From: Spirodela intermedia
Lineage: Eukaryota; Streptophyta; Magnoliopsida; Alismatales; Araceae
NCBI GenBank assembly: GCA_902729315.2
Contig: LR746272.1
Span: 5,145,772-5,209,771 of the forward strand
Reading direction: 5' to 3'
DNA: 64,000 nucleotides
Positions 27,430 through 39,490 of the stretch are shown piece by piece. Position 1 is the first letter of the stretch. Each line of letters begins with the position of its first letter. The notes beneath the pieces were generated by a model. That model was not told where the DNA came from, searched no databases, and saw only the letters and a program-made list of their open reading frames with translations. A program made the translations under genes and the position numbers.

Positions 27430-27858
27430 ATGGGGTCCCTGGCCGTCGACAGCTACCGTGAGGATGCCGAGGTCTACCGCGGCGACGCCGTCTGCAAGAA
27501 GAGGATGGCCGACCTCCTGAAGGAACTGGGCCTCCCACTGGGGCTTCTCCCCCTCGACGACCTCGAGGAACTCGGCTACAACGAGAGGGCCGGGTTCCTG
27601 TGGCTTGTTCAGAAGAAGAAGCGGGAGCACAACTTCAAGGCCATCAAGCAGCTCGTGTCGTATGCGACGGAGGTGACGGCGCTGGTGGAGCCCCGGAAGC
27701 TGAAGAAGATAACGGGGGTGAAGACGAGGGAGATGCTGCTGTGGCTGTCGGTGGTGGAGGTGTACATCGACGATCCCTCCTCCGGGAAGATCACATTCAA
27801 GACTGGAACTGGCCTGGCAGACAGCTTCCCCGTGTCCGCCTTCGAACTGGAAGCATAG
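27430..27858 (+). CDS. DUF538 family protein, copy 1
   Basis: Intact single-exon gene of 142 aa. The DUF538 domain covers about residues 24-138, with LLKELGLPLGLLPLDDLEEL, GYNERAGFLWLVQKKK, KQLVSYATEVTALVEPRKLK and GKITFKTGTGL followed by FPVSAFE. No signal peptide or membrane segment is visible; many family members have one. The function of the family is not settled. The nucleotide coding sequence looks identical by eye to copies 2 and 3. A poly(A) signal AATAAA is at 27875. The leader differs from copies 2 and 3 at about nine positions plus a 3-base gap, while the downstream flank is nearly identical to that of copy 3. The ATG lies in a conserved context (TTCACTAGA-ATG) shared by all copies. 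Confidence 0.95.
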   Translation: MGSLAVDSYREDAEVYRGDAVCKKRMADLLKELGLPLGLLPLDDLEELGYNERAGFLWLVQKKKREHNFKAIKQLVSYATEVTALVEPRKLKKITGVKTREMLLWLSVVEVYIDDPSSGKITFKTGTGLADSFPVSAFELEA

Positions 27859-28079
27859 AAAGGAAAACGAAAGGAATAAAATGTTATTAAAGGGTGCTCT
27901 AAAGATTGTTGTACAATCACCATTTTTTTCTTACGTATAAGTTCAGATGTATTTCGATAAGGCAAGAAGTGGAAGAGATATATCACCATAAAAGCATGGA
28001 TAAGCAATGGAAGAAGGGAAGGCGAGAGGGTGTGATACAAATAATGAGTGAGTGAGAGAGAAAGAGAGATATGTAAGGG

Positions 28080-28210
28080 AGACTTGGTCAACCCTTTCTT
28101 TTAGGAGAGGTCCATCCGGAGCTCATCCCACCTTTAAGACATCGTTTAGGACTGGTTTCAAGTACGAAACCAGTCCAACCCTTTTTTTAATATGGGTATT
28201 CAAAGAGGGT

Positions 28211-28286
<76 letters not shown>

Positions 28287-28628
28287 TACGGGCAGGGGAA
28301 ACCCTTCATCTCTAGTAGCTGAAAACATGATTCTAGCTTCTCCTCCTCTCTCATCTTGTGGCTGGTATCCATGCTTCATTAACTCCATATAGTCCTATAT
28401 CTTGTTCCTTACTTGACTTTGGATATTACTCCTTTTGTTTAGTGGTTGTGAGGTGTTCTTATCCTCTTTAGATCACATTAAACTCATGTTGCCTGATTAG
28501 AACACATTAGACTTCTCCCTATCATTTATTATATAGTGGACATTCTATCCTCATGATCCTTTACTTCCACTGCTATATCAGGCTATTATGAGGCATATTA
28601 AGCCATAAATCTAGTCACATTTTCCAAC
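28080..28628 (+). repeat. 5' LTR of Copia element 2
   Basis: Matches 34079-34516 and is duplicated almost exactly at about 43224-43772. It contains the long (GA)n at 28216-28283. The end is ambiguous: either near 28569, where similarity to the 3' LTR stops, or 28628, just before the primer-binding-like site. Confidence 0.7.
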
Positions 28629-30103
28629 AAAATAAGCCATTATGGTATCATGGCATTGTTGGGTTTTTGACAAACATTAGGTTTTTTATATTCAGCATTT
28701 AAATAAACATGAGATGTGCACTAAGTTTGATATTGAGAAGTTTGGCTGAAGTATCAACATTCAAATATGATAGGTTAGGATGAGAACTCCCTTGACCTAC
28801 CAAGGGTTACATGAGGTAATACTTGGGAAGGAGAAAATGTGAAGTACTATGTAAATGGAGTCAAAATAGGAATCAGATGAGAAAGCTTTGGCTGCAATTC
28901 AACTTAGCTTGTCTAATAAGGTTTTGTGGGAGGTCTAACGTGACTCAGTCGTTTTATATTAAATCACGCAAATATAAAATTTATAAAACTAGAAAATACG
29001 AATTTTTGGATATTTAGAAATATTTCTAAATAAATATATCAATTATAATTCAATAAAAATTCCAAAAATAGTGGTAATTTTCCAGGTCAATCACAGGGAT
29101 GTAATATAATATCTGGTAATTATTCAGAATTTTTCTCAATGAATACAATTTTCTTACGAATTTTATACTAGGAAATAAAAAGGAAATATATTTAAAATTC
29201 ACGAAAAAAAAGGAAATAAGGGTGCGGACATCAGGATGACATCAGCGCCCGGTGAACGCAAATCAGGCAGAAACAGAGTTCCATCCGGCGATTCTTATGT
29301 AGGCGATTATAGACGACTCATTTAATCATATTAAGATTTGTAAAAGCCGAAAGAATCGTAATTGAACGAAGTATAGTTTGGTAAATTAAAATCAATAAAG
29401 TATCACTAAATGAAGCGTAAATTAAATTGAAAGCAGTAAAACAGAGTTCCGGCGTCGCGACAGCGATGCGTCGGCGATGCATCGGAATCCTGAGTGTTCG
29501 GGAGGATTGTTGTGCAGTGTCCACGGCCTCAAAGGCTCTCCTTGGACAAAGACGATGTGGGCAATCTCTAGATCTTCTCGCGAAGTCTAGAGATCAATGA
29601 AGTGGGTCGTCGAATCGTCTCCGGCGGCTATCACCCGGCGGAGCGGAAAAATGGCAACTTTGCAGCTCTCCGGCGGCTGTCACCCGACAAAGAGGAGCTA
29701 GATGGAGGTGGGGCGCGTGTCAGGGGGCTTCATCCTCAGGTCTGCGCAGCAAGAGGAGGCTCTTCATCGCATCTGGTACGCTCTCAGGAGGTGACGACTG
29801 GTCTCTCGGCAGATCGTCCTCTTCTTGACGATGGCTTGTTTGTCGATCAATCAGAGATGCTTTACTCGATGGATTCGTGATCTTTTTATCGCGAATCGTT
29901 CAGCAATTTTAGTAGCAATGTTCTGCGAATCGTGTTGACAAAATTTTCGCCGATGATCCAGCGATTCTCATTCCTTAATCCTTCACCGGCGATATGCAGG
30001 AAAGTCGCGATAATCAAATAAAAATATATGAATTTTGACTCTAGAAGGATTCGAACCCGTGCCGGTCGCCCGCCTCTTCTGAGGAAGGTGTGACGGGGGT
30101 TTA

Positions 30104-30146
30104 GTCCCACATCGGTTGTACGCAGATTTTTCAAGTGAATATATAG
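30104..30146 (+). promoter_or_regulatory. snRNA-type promoter: USE plus TATA at Pol III spacing
   Basis: GTCCCACATCG (30104-30114) matches the plant snRNA upstream sequence element RTCCCACATCG exactly. TATATAG begins at 30140, leaving 25 bases between them. Plant U6-type Pol III genes have about 23-26 bases here, and Pol II snRNA genes about 33-34. It is oriented antisense to the LTR that contains it. Confidence 0.6.
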
Positions 30147-30160
30147 TAATGTTAGCTTTT

Positions 30161-30353
30161 GAGCAAAGTCACTTCTCTCGCGTGTATGACCACTCCTTGT
30201 CCCACAGCCGGCTGGCCACCGGTGACGTGGAAGGGGAGTGGCGTACGCGTGCCCTGTCGGTCCTCAAACCAAGCCGCTCGAGCCCCTGCTCGTGGCTTAC
30301 TCCCTGACTGTGCTTCCGACCCGCTTGAGGGCCCGGCGGGTCCCCCCATTTTT
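30161..30353 (+). ncRNA. Candidate Pol III small RNA encoded antisense in gypsy LTR
   Basis: By analogy with U6 genes transcription would start about 25-30 bases after the TATA, near 30165. From there the DNA is GC-rich, in sharp contrast to the AT-rich LTR, and has no run of four T until TTTTT at 30349-30353, giving about 185-190 nt. It can fold: CCACTCC pairs with GGAGTGG, and AAGCC-GCT-CGAGC-CCCT-GCTCG-T-GGCTT forms a hairpin. Other LTR copies keep this hairpin with paired changes. No match to 7SL, U6, U3 or 5S was recognised. Expression is unproven. Confidence 0.4.
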
Positions 30354-30570
30354 GCAATATTTTAATTTTTATTTCTTGTTCTTCATTTATCTCAAAAGTA
30401 AGACTGTAAAAATCGTATAAAATCACATAATTACCCAAAAATTCACGTTAATCAATTGAAAACCAAAAATCATTCTTTAACACAAGTATAAGTCTATTTA
30501 TCATGAGTTAAGGCTAAAACTATATTATTTACTAATTATTAACTCATGATAATGAAGACTTATCAAGGTC

Positions 30571-33500
30571 TTTTATGAAACTTTAATGGTGGGCATTATG
30601 ATTAAAATTAGAGTCATTGTATATGAGTAGACTACATAAGAGCAAGCTATATTTGGGTGAAATCTACTCAAGTTTAGGATGGCAAAAGTTACAAAAAAAT
30701 TAAATCTTATCTTGAGGAGTTCAATTCCATTTTATTAGATTTAGCAAATATTATTGAAAGAGTAAAGGAAGGAAGAAGACCATATCATATTTTTCCTTTG
30801 TTCTTTACCACTGTGGTATAAACACTTTCAAGAAACATTATTATATCGTAGAGATACCATATATGCTAAACATGTTAAATCTTATTTATTCTCAAAATAA
30901 TTAATTGATAGAGATATGACTATTATTTTAGAAAGACAGCAATTAGAGAGTCTTTTTGTCAAAGGTTGACCCAAGGAGAAAAACCAATATGGGGAAAATA
31001 AAGGAGAGTCTAGATCCAAATCAAAAAGCAAAAATAAATTCTACAACTATTGTCTCAAGAGTTGAACTGTTATAAAGTCTAGAATATATTTGAAGGCTGA
31101 CTATTATAAACTCAAAATAAGGTATCAAATGATGATTCAAAGGAGCTTACTAGTGTTGAAAGTTCAGCACATGCAAGTGTTGCCAAAGATGAGAATCATG
31201 ATTTTGTTCTCTTGCTTCAATCCATTAGGTTCAAAGATAATTGAATCTTTGATATGAGCTGCTCACACCATTTGACTCTAAATAGAGAGTACTTCTCTAC
31301 ATGCAAGCAAATTAATGGTGGAGTTGTCTTAAAGGGGAATGGTGCTCCATGTAAGATAGTTGCTATTGGTTTAGTCCACATCAAAATGTTTGGTAACATA
31401 AAAATCAACAAATGAGCCCTTGTTGTGATGAAGGGAAAAAGGTATTGTACACTTTACACCCTATTAGGGACCATGGTTTCTAGTTTAGCCACAATGGCAT
31501 CTACTGCTATGACATAAAGAAGATGTCAAGAAAATTGTGACATATGAGATTGAGACATGAATAAGAAAAGAATGAATCTATTGAGCAAAAAAGAATTACT
31601 TTAAGAATAGGTAAAGTCAATTTTTTTGAACGTTACATATTGGGAAAGCATAAGAAAACTAGTTTCCAAATGGTAATTACAAGACCAAAAATACTCTCAA
31701 TTATATTCACTTAGATCTTTGGAGTTTATGTTCCTTCAAAAGGGGGTGCTTGCTATTTTCTATTATTTATTGATAATTTTTCCCAAAACATTTGATTGTT
31801 CATGCTTAAGCAATGGAAACCATTAAGCATAAAAGAAAAGTATTTATGTATTTTATGCAATGGAAGGCTTTGCTAAAAAAATAGATAGGGAATAAAATTA
31901 AAAGACTGAGAACTATTAACGGTTTAGAGTTTTGCTCCACTAAATTTGATGATTTAGTAAAAATGAAGGTATTGTTAAGCACAAGATAGTTTGTTATACT
32001 CCATAGAAAAATAGAGTTGTAGAAATAATGAACAAAACTCTACAAAAAATAGCCTGTTGTATGCTTTTAATTCAAGTCTTAGTCAATTTTTTTTGGCAAA
32101 AGTGGTGTCTATAGCATGTCATCATGTGAACCAATCTTTTGCATTTGCCATTGAATTCAAAACACTTAAAGAAATCTGGTCAGGTAATCCTCTTCATTAT
32201 TAGATTTAAGAGTTTTTGGTTGCTTGCTTATGTCCATATTAATGATTGAAGGTTAGAGTTGAGGGAAAAGAAGTCTAGTTTCCTCGATTATGCCTTTGGA
32301 GTCAAAAGTATACAAGCAATGGCTTCCTGATATAGATTTTCAAGGTGGTGCTTCAAAACTAGTTTAGTTTGAATTTTTAAGTTCACATAATATGTTTCCC
32401 TAGCAAGAGAATCTATAGTGCCTAACATGCATCTTATGGAGACATCTCCATGAACTTAGAATTATTCTCTTGCTTGAGATAAGTCAAGGAGAGATACTAG
32501 ACCACTATTGAGGTATTGCTATATTGATATGGTTGCTTATGCATTGACCATTGCAGAGGAGATTTTAGATCCTAATGAGCCTTCCAAATTTTAAGATGCT
32601 ATATCTAGTGAGGATGTGAATAGGTGGCTAGTTTTTATGGAGGAGGAAATTAAATTTCTCCATAAAAATCAAACTTGTGGGTTAGTAGAGGCTCCTAAAA
32701 GATAGAAAGTCATTAACTATGAGTCTTCAAGAAGAAAGGAGGCACCCCACCCGTTGATGAGGCTAGATACAAGACACGATTAGTTACAAAAGGCTATATT
32801 CAAGTGGAAGGTATCAACTTGAAAGGCTTTTTTATTGAAGGAAAATATATTCATATGTCTTTGCTTGCTCAAGAAAGATCTATATGGCCTTAAGCGATCT
32901 CTTTAGCAGTAGTATAAGAGATTTGATGCACTTATGACACAACACACTATTTCAAAGTAAATTTGACAATTCTATTTATTTCAAATAAAATTTTAATTAT
33001 TATTATATTTATTTTTTGGTTTATGTTGATGATATGTTAATTACAACAAAAGACATGAAATCAACAAGTTAAAAGTTTTGCTCAAGAATGAATTTGAGAT
33101 TATATATTTGGGAGCAAATAAGAAGATTCTCAAAATGGAGATTTAAAGAACTCAAGGTGAGAGAAAATTATATTTGACTCAAGTACATTGAGAAGGTACT
33201 TATGTGGGATGTCAAGCCTATTAAAATCACTTTTGTTGTTCATTTTAAACTTTCAAATTCCTTATCATTGTAGTCCCCATATTCTATAATCTAGTACAGT
33301 GGGCAGCATGATGTATGTCATGGTTTGCACACGTTCTTATATATCACATAGTCAGTGTTACTAGTCATTATATGGCTAATCCAAGTAGAACACATTGGTA
33401 AGCACTTAAGTAGGATTTCATGTACTTATGGGGTACTATTAATACATGTTTATAGTTTCAGAAAACTAGTGATATTGTGATTGAATAGGATAATTTAGAT

Positions 33501-34078
33501 TTTGAAAGAGATCTTGACAAAAGGAGGTCACTAGTTGGTTACATATTTCAATTAGTAGTTGTGTTGTTAGTTGAAAAGCTTCTCAAATACCTTACTATTA
33601 GATTATCTGCTATAGAAGCAGAGTTTATGGCACTTACACAGATGTTAAAGAAAGCTATATGTTAAGAGGTTTGTTTCATGAACTTCAATTATGTCAAGAT
33701 TTGATCATTGCCCATTATGATAGTCAAAATGTTATTAATTTAGTCAAAGATTAAATGTATCATGAAAGGACAAAGCATATTGATATTTGGTATCATTTCA
33801 TCTATGATATAATTTCCAAAGGAAAAACTAGTCTATAGAAGATTGGTACTAAAGACATTCCAACTAATATGTTTAACAAAGCCTCTTTTATTTTCAAAGT
33901 TCCAACATTATTTGAGCTTGATTGGAGTTCATAACATTGGAAATCAGCCTCATGTTTGCAGAAGGTGTGCATTATTTTGTATTGTAATTATGTGGAGCAT
34001 ATGAAGTTTTCAGTACAAAGTTTTGGAGAAGTTTGTGTTGACCAAGTCAAGGTGAAGATTTTTAAGGGTGACTTGGTA
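30571..34078 (+). pseudogene. Decayed Copia gag-pol of element 2
   Basis: Broken gag, protease, integrase, reverse transcriptase and RNase H remnants in the usual Copia order, with many stops and frameshifts. Key landmarks: SCSHHLTLNREYF near 31258, LDLWSLC near 31715, YVDDM at 33022 and RTKHIDIWYHF near 33770. Confidence 0.85.
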
Positions 34079-34516
34079 AACCCTTACTTTTAGGAGATGT
34101 CTGTCTAGACCTTATCCCACCTTAAAGCCATTGTTTAGGATTCATTTCTGGTACGAAACTAGCCCTACTCCCTTTGTAATATGGATATTAAAGGTGGGCA
34201 TGGGGAGAGAGAAAGAGAGAGAGAGAGACAAATTAAGAGTATGGGAAACCCTTCCCCCCTCCAATAGTAGGAAATATGATTTTAGCTTCCCCTTCTCTCA
34301 TCTAGTGGCTGGTATCCATACTTCACTAACTCTATATACTTTTGTACATTGTTCCTCACTTGACTTTCGATATTACTCTTTTTTTTTAGTGGTGGTGTGG
34401 TGTTCTTATCCTCTTTAGACCACATTAAACTTGTATTACCTTATTACATTGTATTAAACTTCTCTCTATCATTTATTATCTAGTGGACATTCTGTCCTCA
34501 TCGTCCCTTACTTCCA
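34079..34516 (+). repeat. 3' LTR of Copia element 2
   Basis: Preceded by TTTTTAAGGG. It aligns with 28080-28569 but has a much shorter GA tract (about 34205-34228). Confidence 0.7.
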
Positions 34517-34989
34517 TTTGTATAAGTTTCACCATCCTCTATCAAACTATCTTTTTGTATCAATTGATATAACCTTTAGTGAACATGAATCCTTCATTAA
34601 CACTATTTTTTTTTTCTTTAAGAGGGAAAAAAAACAACTAAGGATGATTGTGGAACTTACACCTCCAAATCTGATCTTGGTGGAACCTCTACTTGATATT
34701 CCCTTCATGCCACCAAAAATATCTAAGAAAGTGCAATTAAATCTTCTATATTAGAGAAAAATCAAAAATACTTAAGAAAAAAAATAAATACTTTAGGAAT
34801 CCAAAGTATCCAATTTCTCAATTTTTCTTCTATATATTTGTCTCCATCATATAGAATATTTATTAATTTACTTAATGATGTATTCCATTGTATCAATTTT
34901 TTTTGAGATAATATCTTGTAACATTTTTTTGAATGAAGAGATAAAAATATTTTAGAAGAATCAAATTTAGGAACTAATCAAGTTATCAT

Positions 34990-36212
34990 AGGGAAAGGAA
35001 ATAGTAGAGTGTGAATGGGTGTATACCAATAAATATAACACTGATGGCTCAATAGAAAGATATAAAGATAGATTGATTGTTAGTATTTTACTTTAATTAT
35101 CAGCTAATTATAAGAAATATTTGATATAAAAAATATCTTTTTACATGGAAATGTTTCTAGAGATATGAAATCACTCTATGAGTGATGTAGTTTGTAAACT
35201 AAAGAAAATATTATATGAGTTGAAATAGTAACCAAGAGCTTGTTTTGTTAGATATATTAAAGTGATGCCAAAGATAGATTATGTACTGAGTTGTGGAGAC
35301 CGTATACTATTTATTAAACACTCACTTTTGGGGGGTACTATAGTCTTCTTTGGAAGATACAAAAAAATCAGGTCGTAAACTCATAAGAATTCCAATAGGT
35401 CTAAATCATAAATATAGGAATACAGAATAAAGTCATCATATGGATAAGTTGTAGTATCAATGTCATGGGAAGTTGATGTACATTTTGCACATCACATACC
35501 TTGTATAGTTAGTTGATGTATAACTCAATGAAAGTTTACATTGAAAGGTAAATACAACTTTATAATACTTAAAAAAAACTCCTAATATAATACAACTTTA
35601 TGTCTTTTACCTTTAAAAGTTTACCTTTATATTTGATTCCTTGGGTATTATTTAAGAACAATCATAATATAGATGTGGAGGTTTCTACTGATGTTGATGA
35701 TGTAGGCCTAATTTTTTATTAACGGTCAGCCTTGGGCTATTGTACATCCCTTGGAGATGACCTTGCCATACGGAGGAGTTAGAGGCAAAAAGTGACGACT
35801 AGATTGAGTGCAAAGTCAAACTTTCAAGTTATGACTCAAGGAATATGTGAAGTATCAAAGGTAAAAGACATCTTCAGTGACTTTAGAATCAAATGATAGT
35901 GTTTAACTAAGTTGTATTACAACAACAAATCATCATAAATATTGTTTATGACCTTATACCATGTGATTGAATCAAATATATCAAGATCAATTGACATTTC
36001 ATTAAAGATAAATTTGATAACAACATTATATATACATTGTATATCTTAACTCATGAGTAATTGGAAAATATTCTCACCAAAGGATTAGGTAAACTAGTCT
36101 TTCAAATGCTCACATCCAAGTTGGATTGGACAACATTCATTTACCAACTAGAGTGAAAATGTTAGAGAAAAATATATTGCATTCATACTTTAATTATTCT
36201 CTATTAGGTACA
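34990..36212 (+). mobile_element. Copia remnant 3 (RT and RNase H only)
   Basis: Translation near 35000 gives CEWVYTNKYNTDGSIERYKD, and near 35195 VCKLKKILYEL, both typical Copia reverse transcriptase blocks. The end of RNase H is visible near 36080-36160, and a probable 3' LTR starts near 36166 (TGTTAGAG). That LTR is itself split by the gypsy LTR at 36213 and seems to resume at 37618. Confidence 0.75.
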
Positions 36213-37617
36213 TGATAAGTCTTCATTATCATGAGTTAATTATTAGTAAATAATATAGTTTTAATCTTAACTCATGATAATAGACTTATATTTGTGTTAA
36301 AGTATAAAGAGTAATTTTTAGTTTATTAATGTAAATTTTTGAGTAATTATATAATTTTATATGAATTTATATGATTTTTATAGTCTTATTTTTGAGATAA
36401 ATGAAAAAAAAGAAATAAAAATAAAAATATAGCAAAATGGGAGGGACCCGTTGGCTAGTCAGGCCTGCAAGTGAATTGGAAGTACAATTAGGGAGGAATT
36501 GCAAGTAGGGACTTGAGCGACTAGGACCGATAGGGGCACGTGTACACCACTCCCCTTCCACGTCACTAGTGGCCAATTGGCTGTGGGGTAAGGAGTGGTC
36601 GTACACACACGAGAAAAGGACTTGATCAAAAATGTAATATTACTATATATTTGTCAGAAACTTCAGCTCACAAGCAATATGAGACTAAACCTACATTACA
36701 CCTTCCCTAGAAAGGGGTGGGGCAATCAACGTGGGTTCGAATCCTCCTAGAGCCAAAACTTATATTTTTTATCTAATTATCACGACTTTCCTACAGATTG
36801 CCACCTCTTGAGAGCAGACTTAAAGATGAAGCTCCCTAACACGCCCCCCACCTCCATCCAGCTCTTCTCCATCGGGTAACAGCCACTAAAGAGTCGTAAA
36901 GTCACCATTTTTTTGTTCTGTCGAGTGACAGCTATCAGAGATGATTCGACGACGCATTTCATTGATCTCTAAACTTTACAAGGAGATCTAGAAAGTACCC
37001 ACATCGTTCTTGTCCAAGACTTCGAGACTGTGGACACTACACAATGATCCTCCCAAATGCTCAGGATTTTGGTGCATCACTGACGCATTACCACCGCGAC
37101 GTCATAATTCTGTTTTTCTGCTTTCAACTTACTTTCCTCTTCATTTCGTGATAATTTATGTGATTTAAAGTTACCAAGATATACTTCATTCAATTACAAT
37201 TTTTTTAGCTTTTACAAATCTTAATTTAATTAATTAAATTATTTGTAATTGCTTACATAAGAATCGTTGAGTGAAACTCTATTTTCACTCAATTCATGTT
37301 TGCTGGGAGCTGATGTCATCCTAATATTAGCACCCTTATTTCCTTTTTTTTGTAAATTTTAAATATATTTCCTTTTCATTTTTTAGTATAAACTTCATAG
37401 AAAATAGTATTATTTGAAAAAAAATTTGAATAATTACCAGATATTATATTACATCTCTATAATTGATTTGAAAAATTATCATTATTTTTAGAAGTTTTAT
37501 TGAATTTTACTTGGTATATTTGTTTAGAAATACTTCTAAATATCTAAAAATTTGTATTTTTTAGTTTTATAAATTTTAAATTTATGTGATTTACTATACA
37601 ACGACTAAGTCACATCA
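36213..37617 (+). mobile_element. Solo LTR of Ty3/gypsy family, copy 3
   Basis: 1405 bp from TGATAAG to CACATCA, flanked by GTACA and GTGCA, a 4-of-5 target-site duplication. It is shorter than the others because of an internal deletion near 36800. GGTTCGAATCC is kept at 36734-36744; the antisense USE is degenerate. Confidence 0.88.
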
Positions 37618-39345
37618 GTGCATATGTCTAATTTATCTTTGTATTTGCATCTTTCTATTCATGAGTGTGTTGGATCTGATTTCAACATAAGTGAAATTAA
37701 TTAACTAGATCCAAACCATTAGAATTGATTTGGTACAAATATCTGAATCAGTTTCATCATTTAATTAATCTTAATTTTTTGCCTTTACATTTCTATCTCC
37801 TCTCTCACAAGTGAACATATGTTTTGGCATTAGCGGCACTTTCTCTAATGACCAGCTACCACAATGGTGATGCTAGTTCTGCTTAAAGGGAATATCATGA
37901 GTTCATTGAATCCAAATAAAAACATTAGAGATGATGGAAGCATAGACTGGTAAGGATCCAAGTCAAACTTGAACATGATGTACTCAAAGATGTTGCCATT
38001 GAATCAAATCTCGACATTCCTCTTGAGAATTGGTCATATAGTGAAGTACTTGGATTCCTTAAAAATAGGATATAAATATTTGATGACTTTGTAACCTTGA
38101 CATCAGGTCAGATATTAATTATACTCACCATTAATTGGCTCTTACTATATGTGATTTACCTTCTCTTCTCTAGAGATGCCCCTTCTAAATAGTGTTTGTG
38201 AGTGACTCCTTTGAATAATTTCTGGTTTTTAGCTTATCTCAAACTATTTTTTCCCTAAATTGTCAACTTTTATGTACTAAATTTAAACACAAAGTTTAAT
38301 GTCTTAAATTGGTGAACATCCGTTGCAAAAATTAATGTGTTTGAGATGTTTAAGAGTTTACAATCAGATGTGACTATAAAAGCTACCAGATGAAAGATTA
38401 CTAAAACTATGCAATGGATGCTCCTTTTGAAGTTCGCTGGTGAGTAGTCTAGTAACTTTTTGTTACTTTTGGTAAAAAATTATGGTTAGAAGATGTGTCT
38501 AAAGTTACATGAAGTGTCATGCAGGCCATCCTCTGAATAATTCTGCTCTCCCAGAATTGGGTTGATATTGGATTAACCTGTGCCTTATAAACACCTTTAA
38601 GAAGTCATCTGGTGGTGCCTGAGAAATCTGTAAGGGCTTATTTCGTTTGCCTGCAACCAAGTAGTCCGGGCTAAATTACACTAGTAACTTAGTTTAGTAA
38701 GTATTCTACTTGATTCAGCACCTCACACTTGGGCAAAGCCGAGCTTGCCTTCTATACTAACCCGACTGGGTGCATCGCATTGATCGGATTCTAGTCAAAA
38801 CTTGCCCTTTGAATGGAGGCTGACTGCTGAAGCTGTTGGAGGCCTACTGGCAGGTCGACTTGGTTCCAACACCCATCCGTTGGAAGCTGTTTGTGTGAGA
38901 GGTTATGGTGTATGTCTCGCCATCTAATTTCGCCGTACCTATATTACTTAAGTGAGGCGGCCAAGGTCTCTACGTCCATGTAAACATCCTAGGAGGTAGA
39001 ACGAGAGGTCCTCTGCCTGCCCAGAGATCGCCGGCGTCGACTTTGACCTTCTCTCGGACGCTATCTGGGATGCCCGGATGTACCGGGGAGCTCAGTTGGG
39101 GGTTACCGTCTCAGACGACCGTTTCTGTTCTGGGAGAAACCTGTCATTATCATCGCAGGTCAAAATAATTGTTCGACCAGGTCAAGAATCAGACAAATAG
39201 TTGAAACCCAAGGAGGTAGACCGAGAGGAAATAAGCCCCTCGATGCCTAAATAGTCTAGCCTTTGCTGACCGCCTCAACTTCGCGGCTTCTTCCCTCCCT
39301 GTTGCCAACCAATTTCACCAGCCTCCGCCCTACACACGGTCTCAC
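37618..39345. other. AT-rich spacer and upstream region of DUF538 copy 2
   Basis: 37618 to about 38700 is AT-rich without a recognised gene; its start probably continues the Copia LTR split by the gypsy LTR. From 38760 it aligns with the upstream region of DUF538 copy 1 (26640-27170). Confidence 0.55.
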
Positions 39346-39354
39346 TATATAAAT
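39346..39354 (+). promoter_or_regulatory. TATA box of DUF538 copy 2
   Basis: TATATAAAT about 140 bases before the ATG; the block is near identical to that of copy 3. Confidence 0.75.
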
Positions 39355-39490
39355 GACTTCCGGCTTCATCTTTCACAGCACCAATCGAACCGTAGCGCCT
39401 CCCTTTCTTGGCTCCCTTGTTCTCTTGATCCATAGGCTGCTTACTCTTCTTCCTCTTTCTTCTCGCCGAAGCTTTTCTTAGTTCACTAGA

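Larger units (their letters stand above)
28936..30565 (-). mobile_element. Solo LTR of Ty3/gypsy family, copy 2, with exact TSD
   Basis: 1630 bp in reverse orientation, flanked on both sides by AGGTC (28931-28935 and 30566-30570), an exact 5-bp target-site duplication. On the minus strand it starts TGATAAGTCTTC. It is inserted in the Gag region of Copia element 2, so it is younger than that element. It carries the best-preserved antisense USE-TATA unit (30104-30353). Confidence 0.93.
28080..34516 (+). mobile_element. Copia element 2, with a gypsy solo LTR nested inside
   Basis: 5' LTR about 28080-28628 and 3' LTR about 34079-34516, sharing GACTTGGT...CCC at the start, a GA tract and a TAGTGGACATTCT block. 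A primer-binding-like TGGTATCATGGC lies at 28643-28654. The Gag start is near 28710. It is interrupted at 28936-30565 by the gypsy LTR. Internal remnants then resume: Gag from 30571, protease SCSHHLTLNREYF near 31258, integrase near 31700, reverse transcriptase YVDDM at 33022-33036, and RNase H with EFMALTQ near 33620 and RTKHIDIWYHF near 33770. All frames are broken. LTR ends are approximate. Confidence 0.85.

Noticed and set aside
28052-28315. Glu-Arg repeat proteins over (GA)n (also at 43196-43459, 3033-3242, 6944-7258)
   Set aside because: Pure microsatellite translation without other support.
29602-29880. 92-codon frame inside gypsy LTR copy 2, with a similar antisense frame in copy 4 (47126-47329)
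   Set aside because: Similarity follows from LTR homology; other copies have stops, so no sign of protein constraint.
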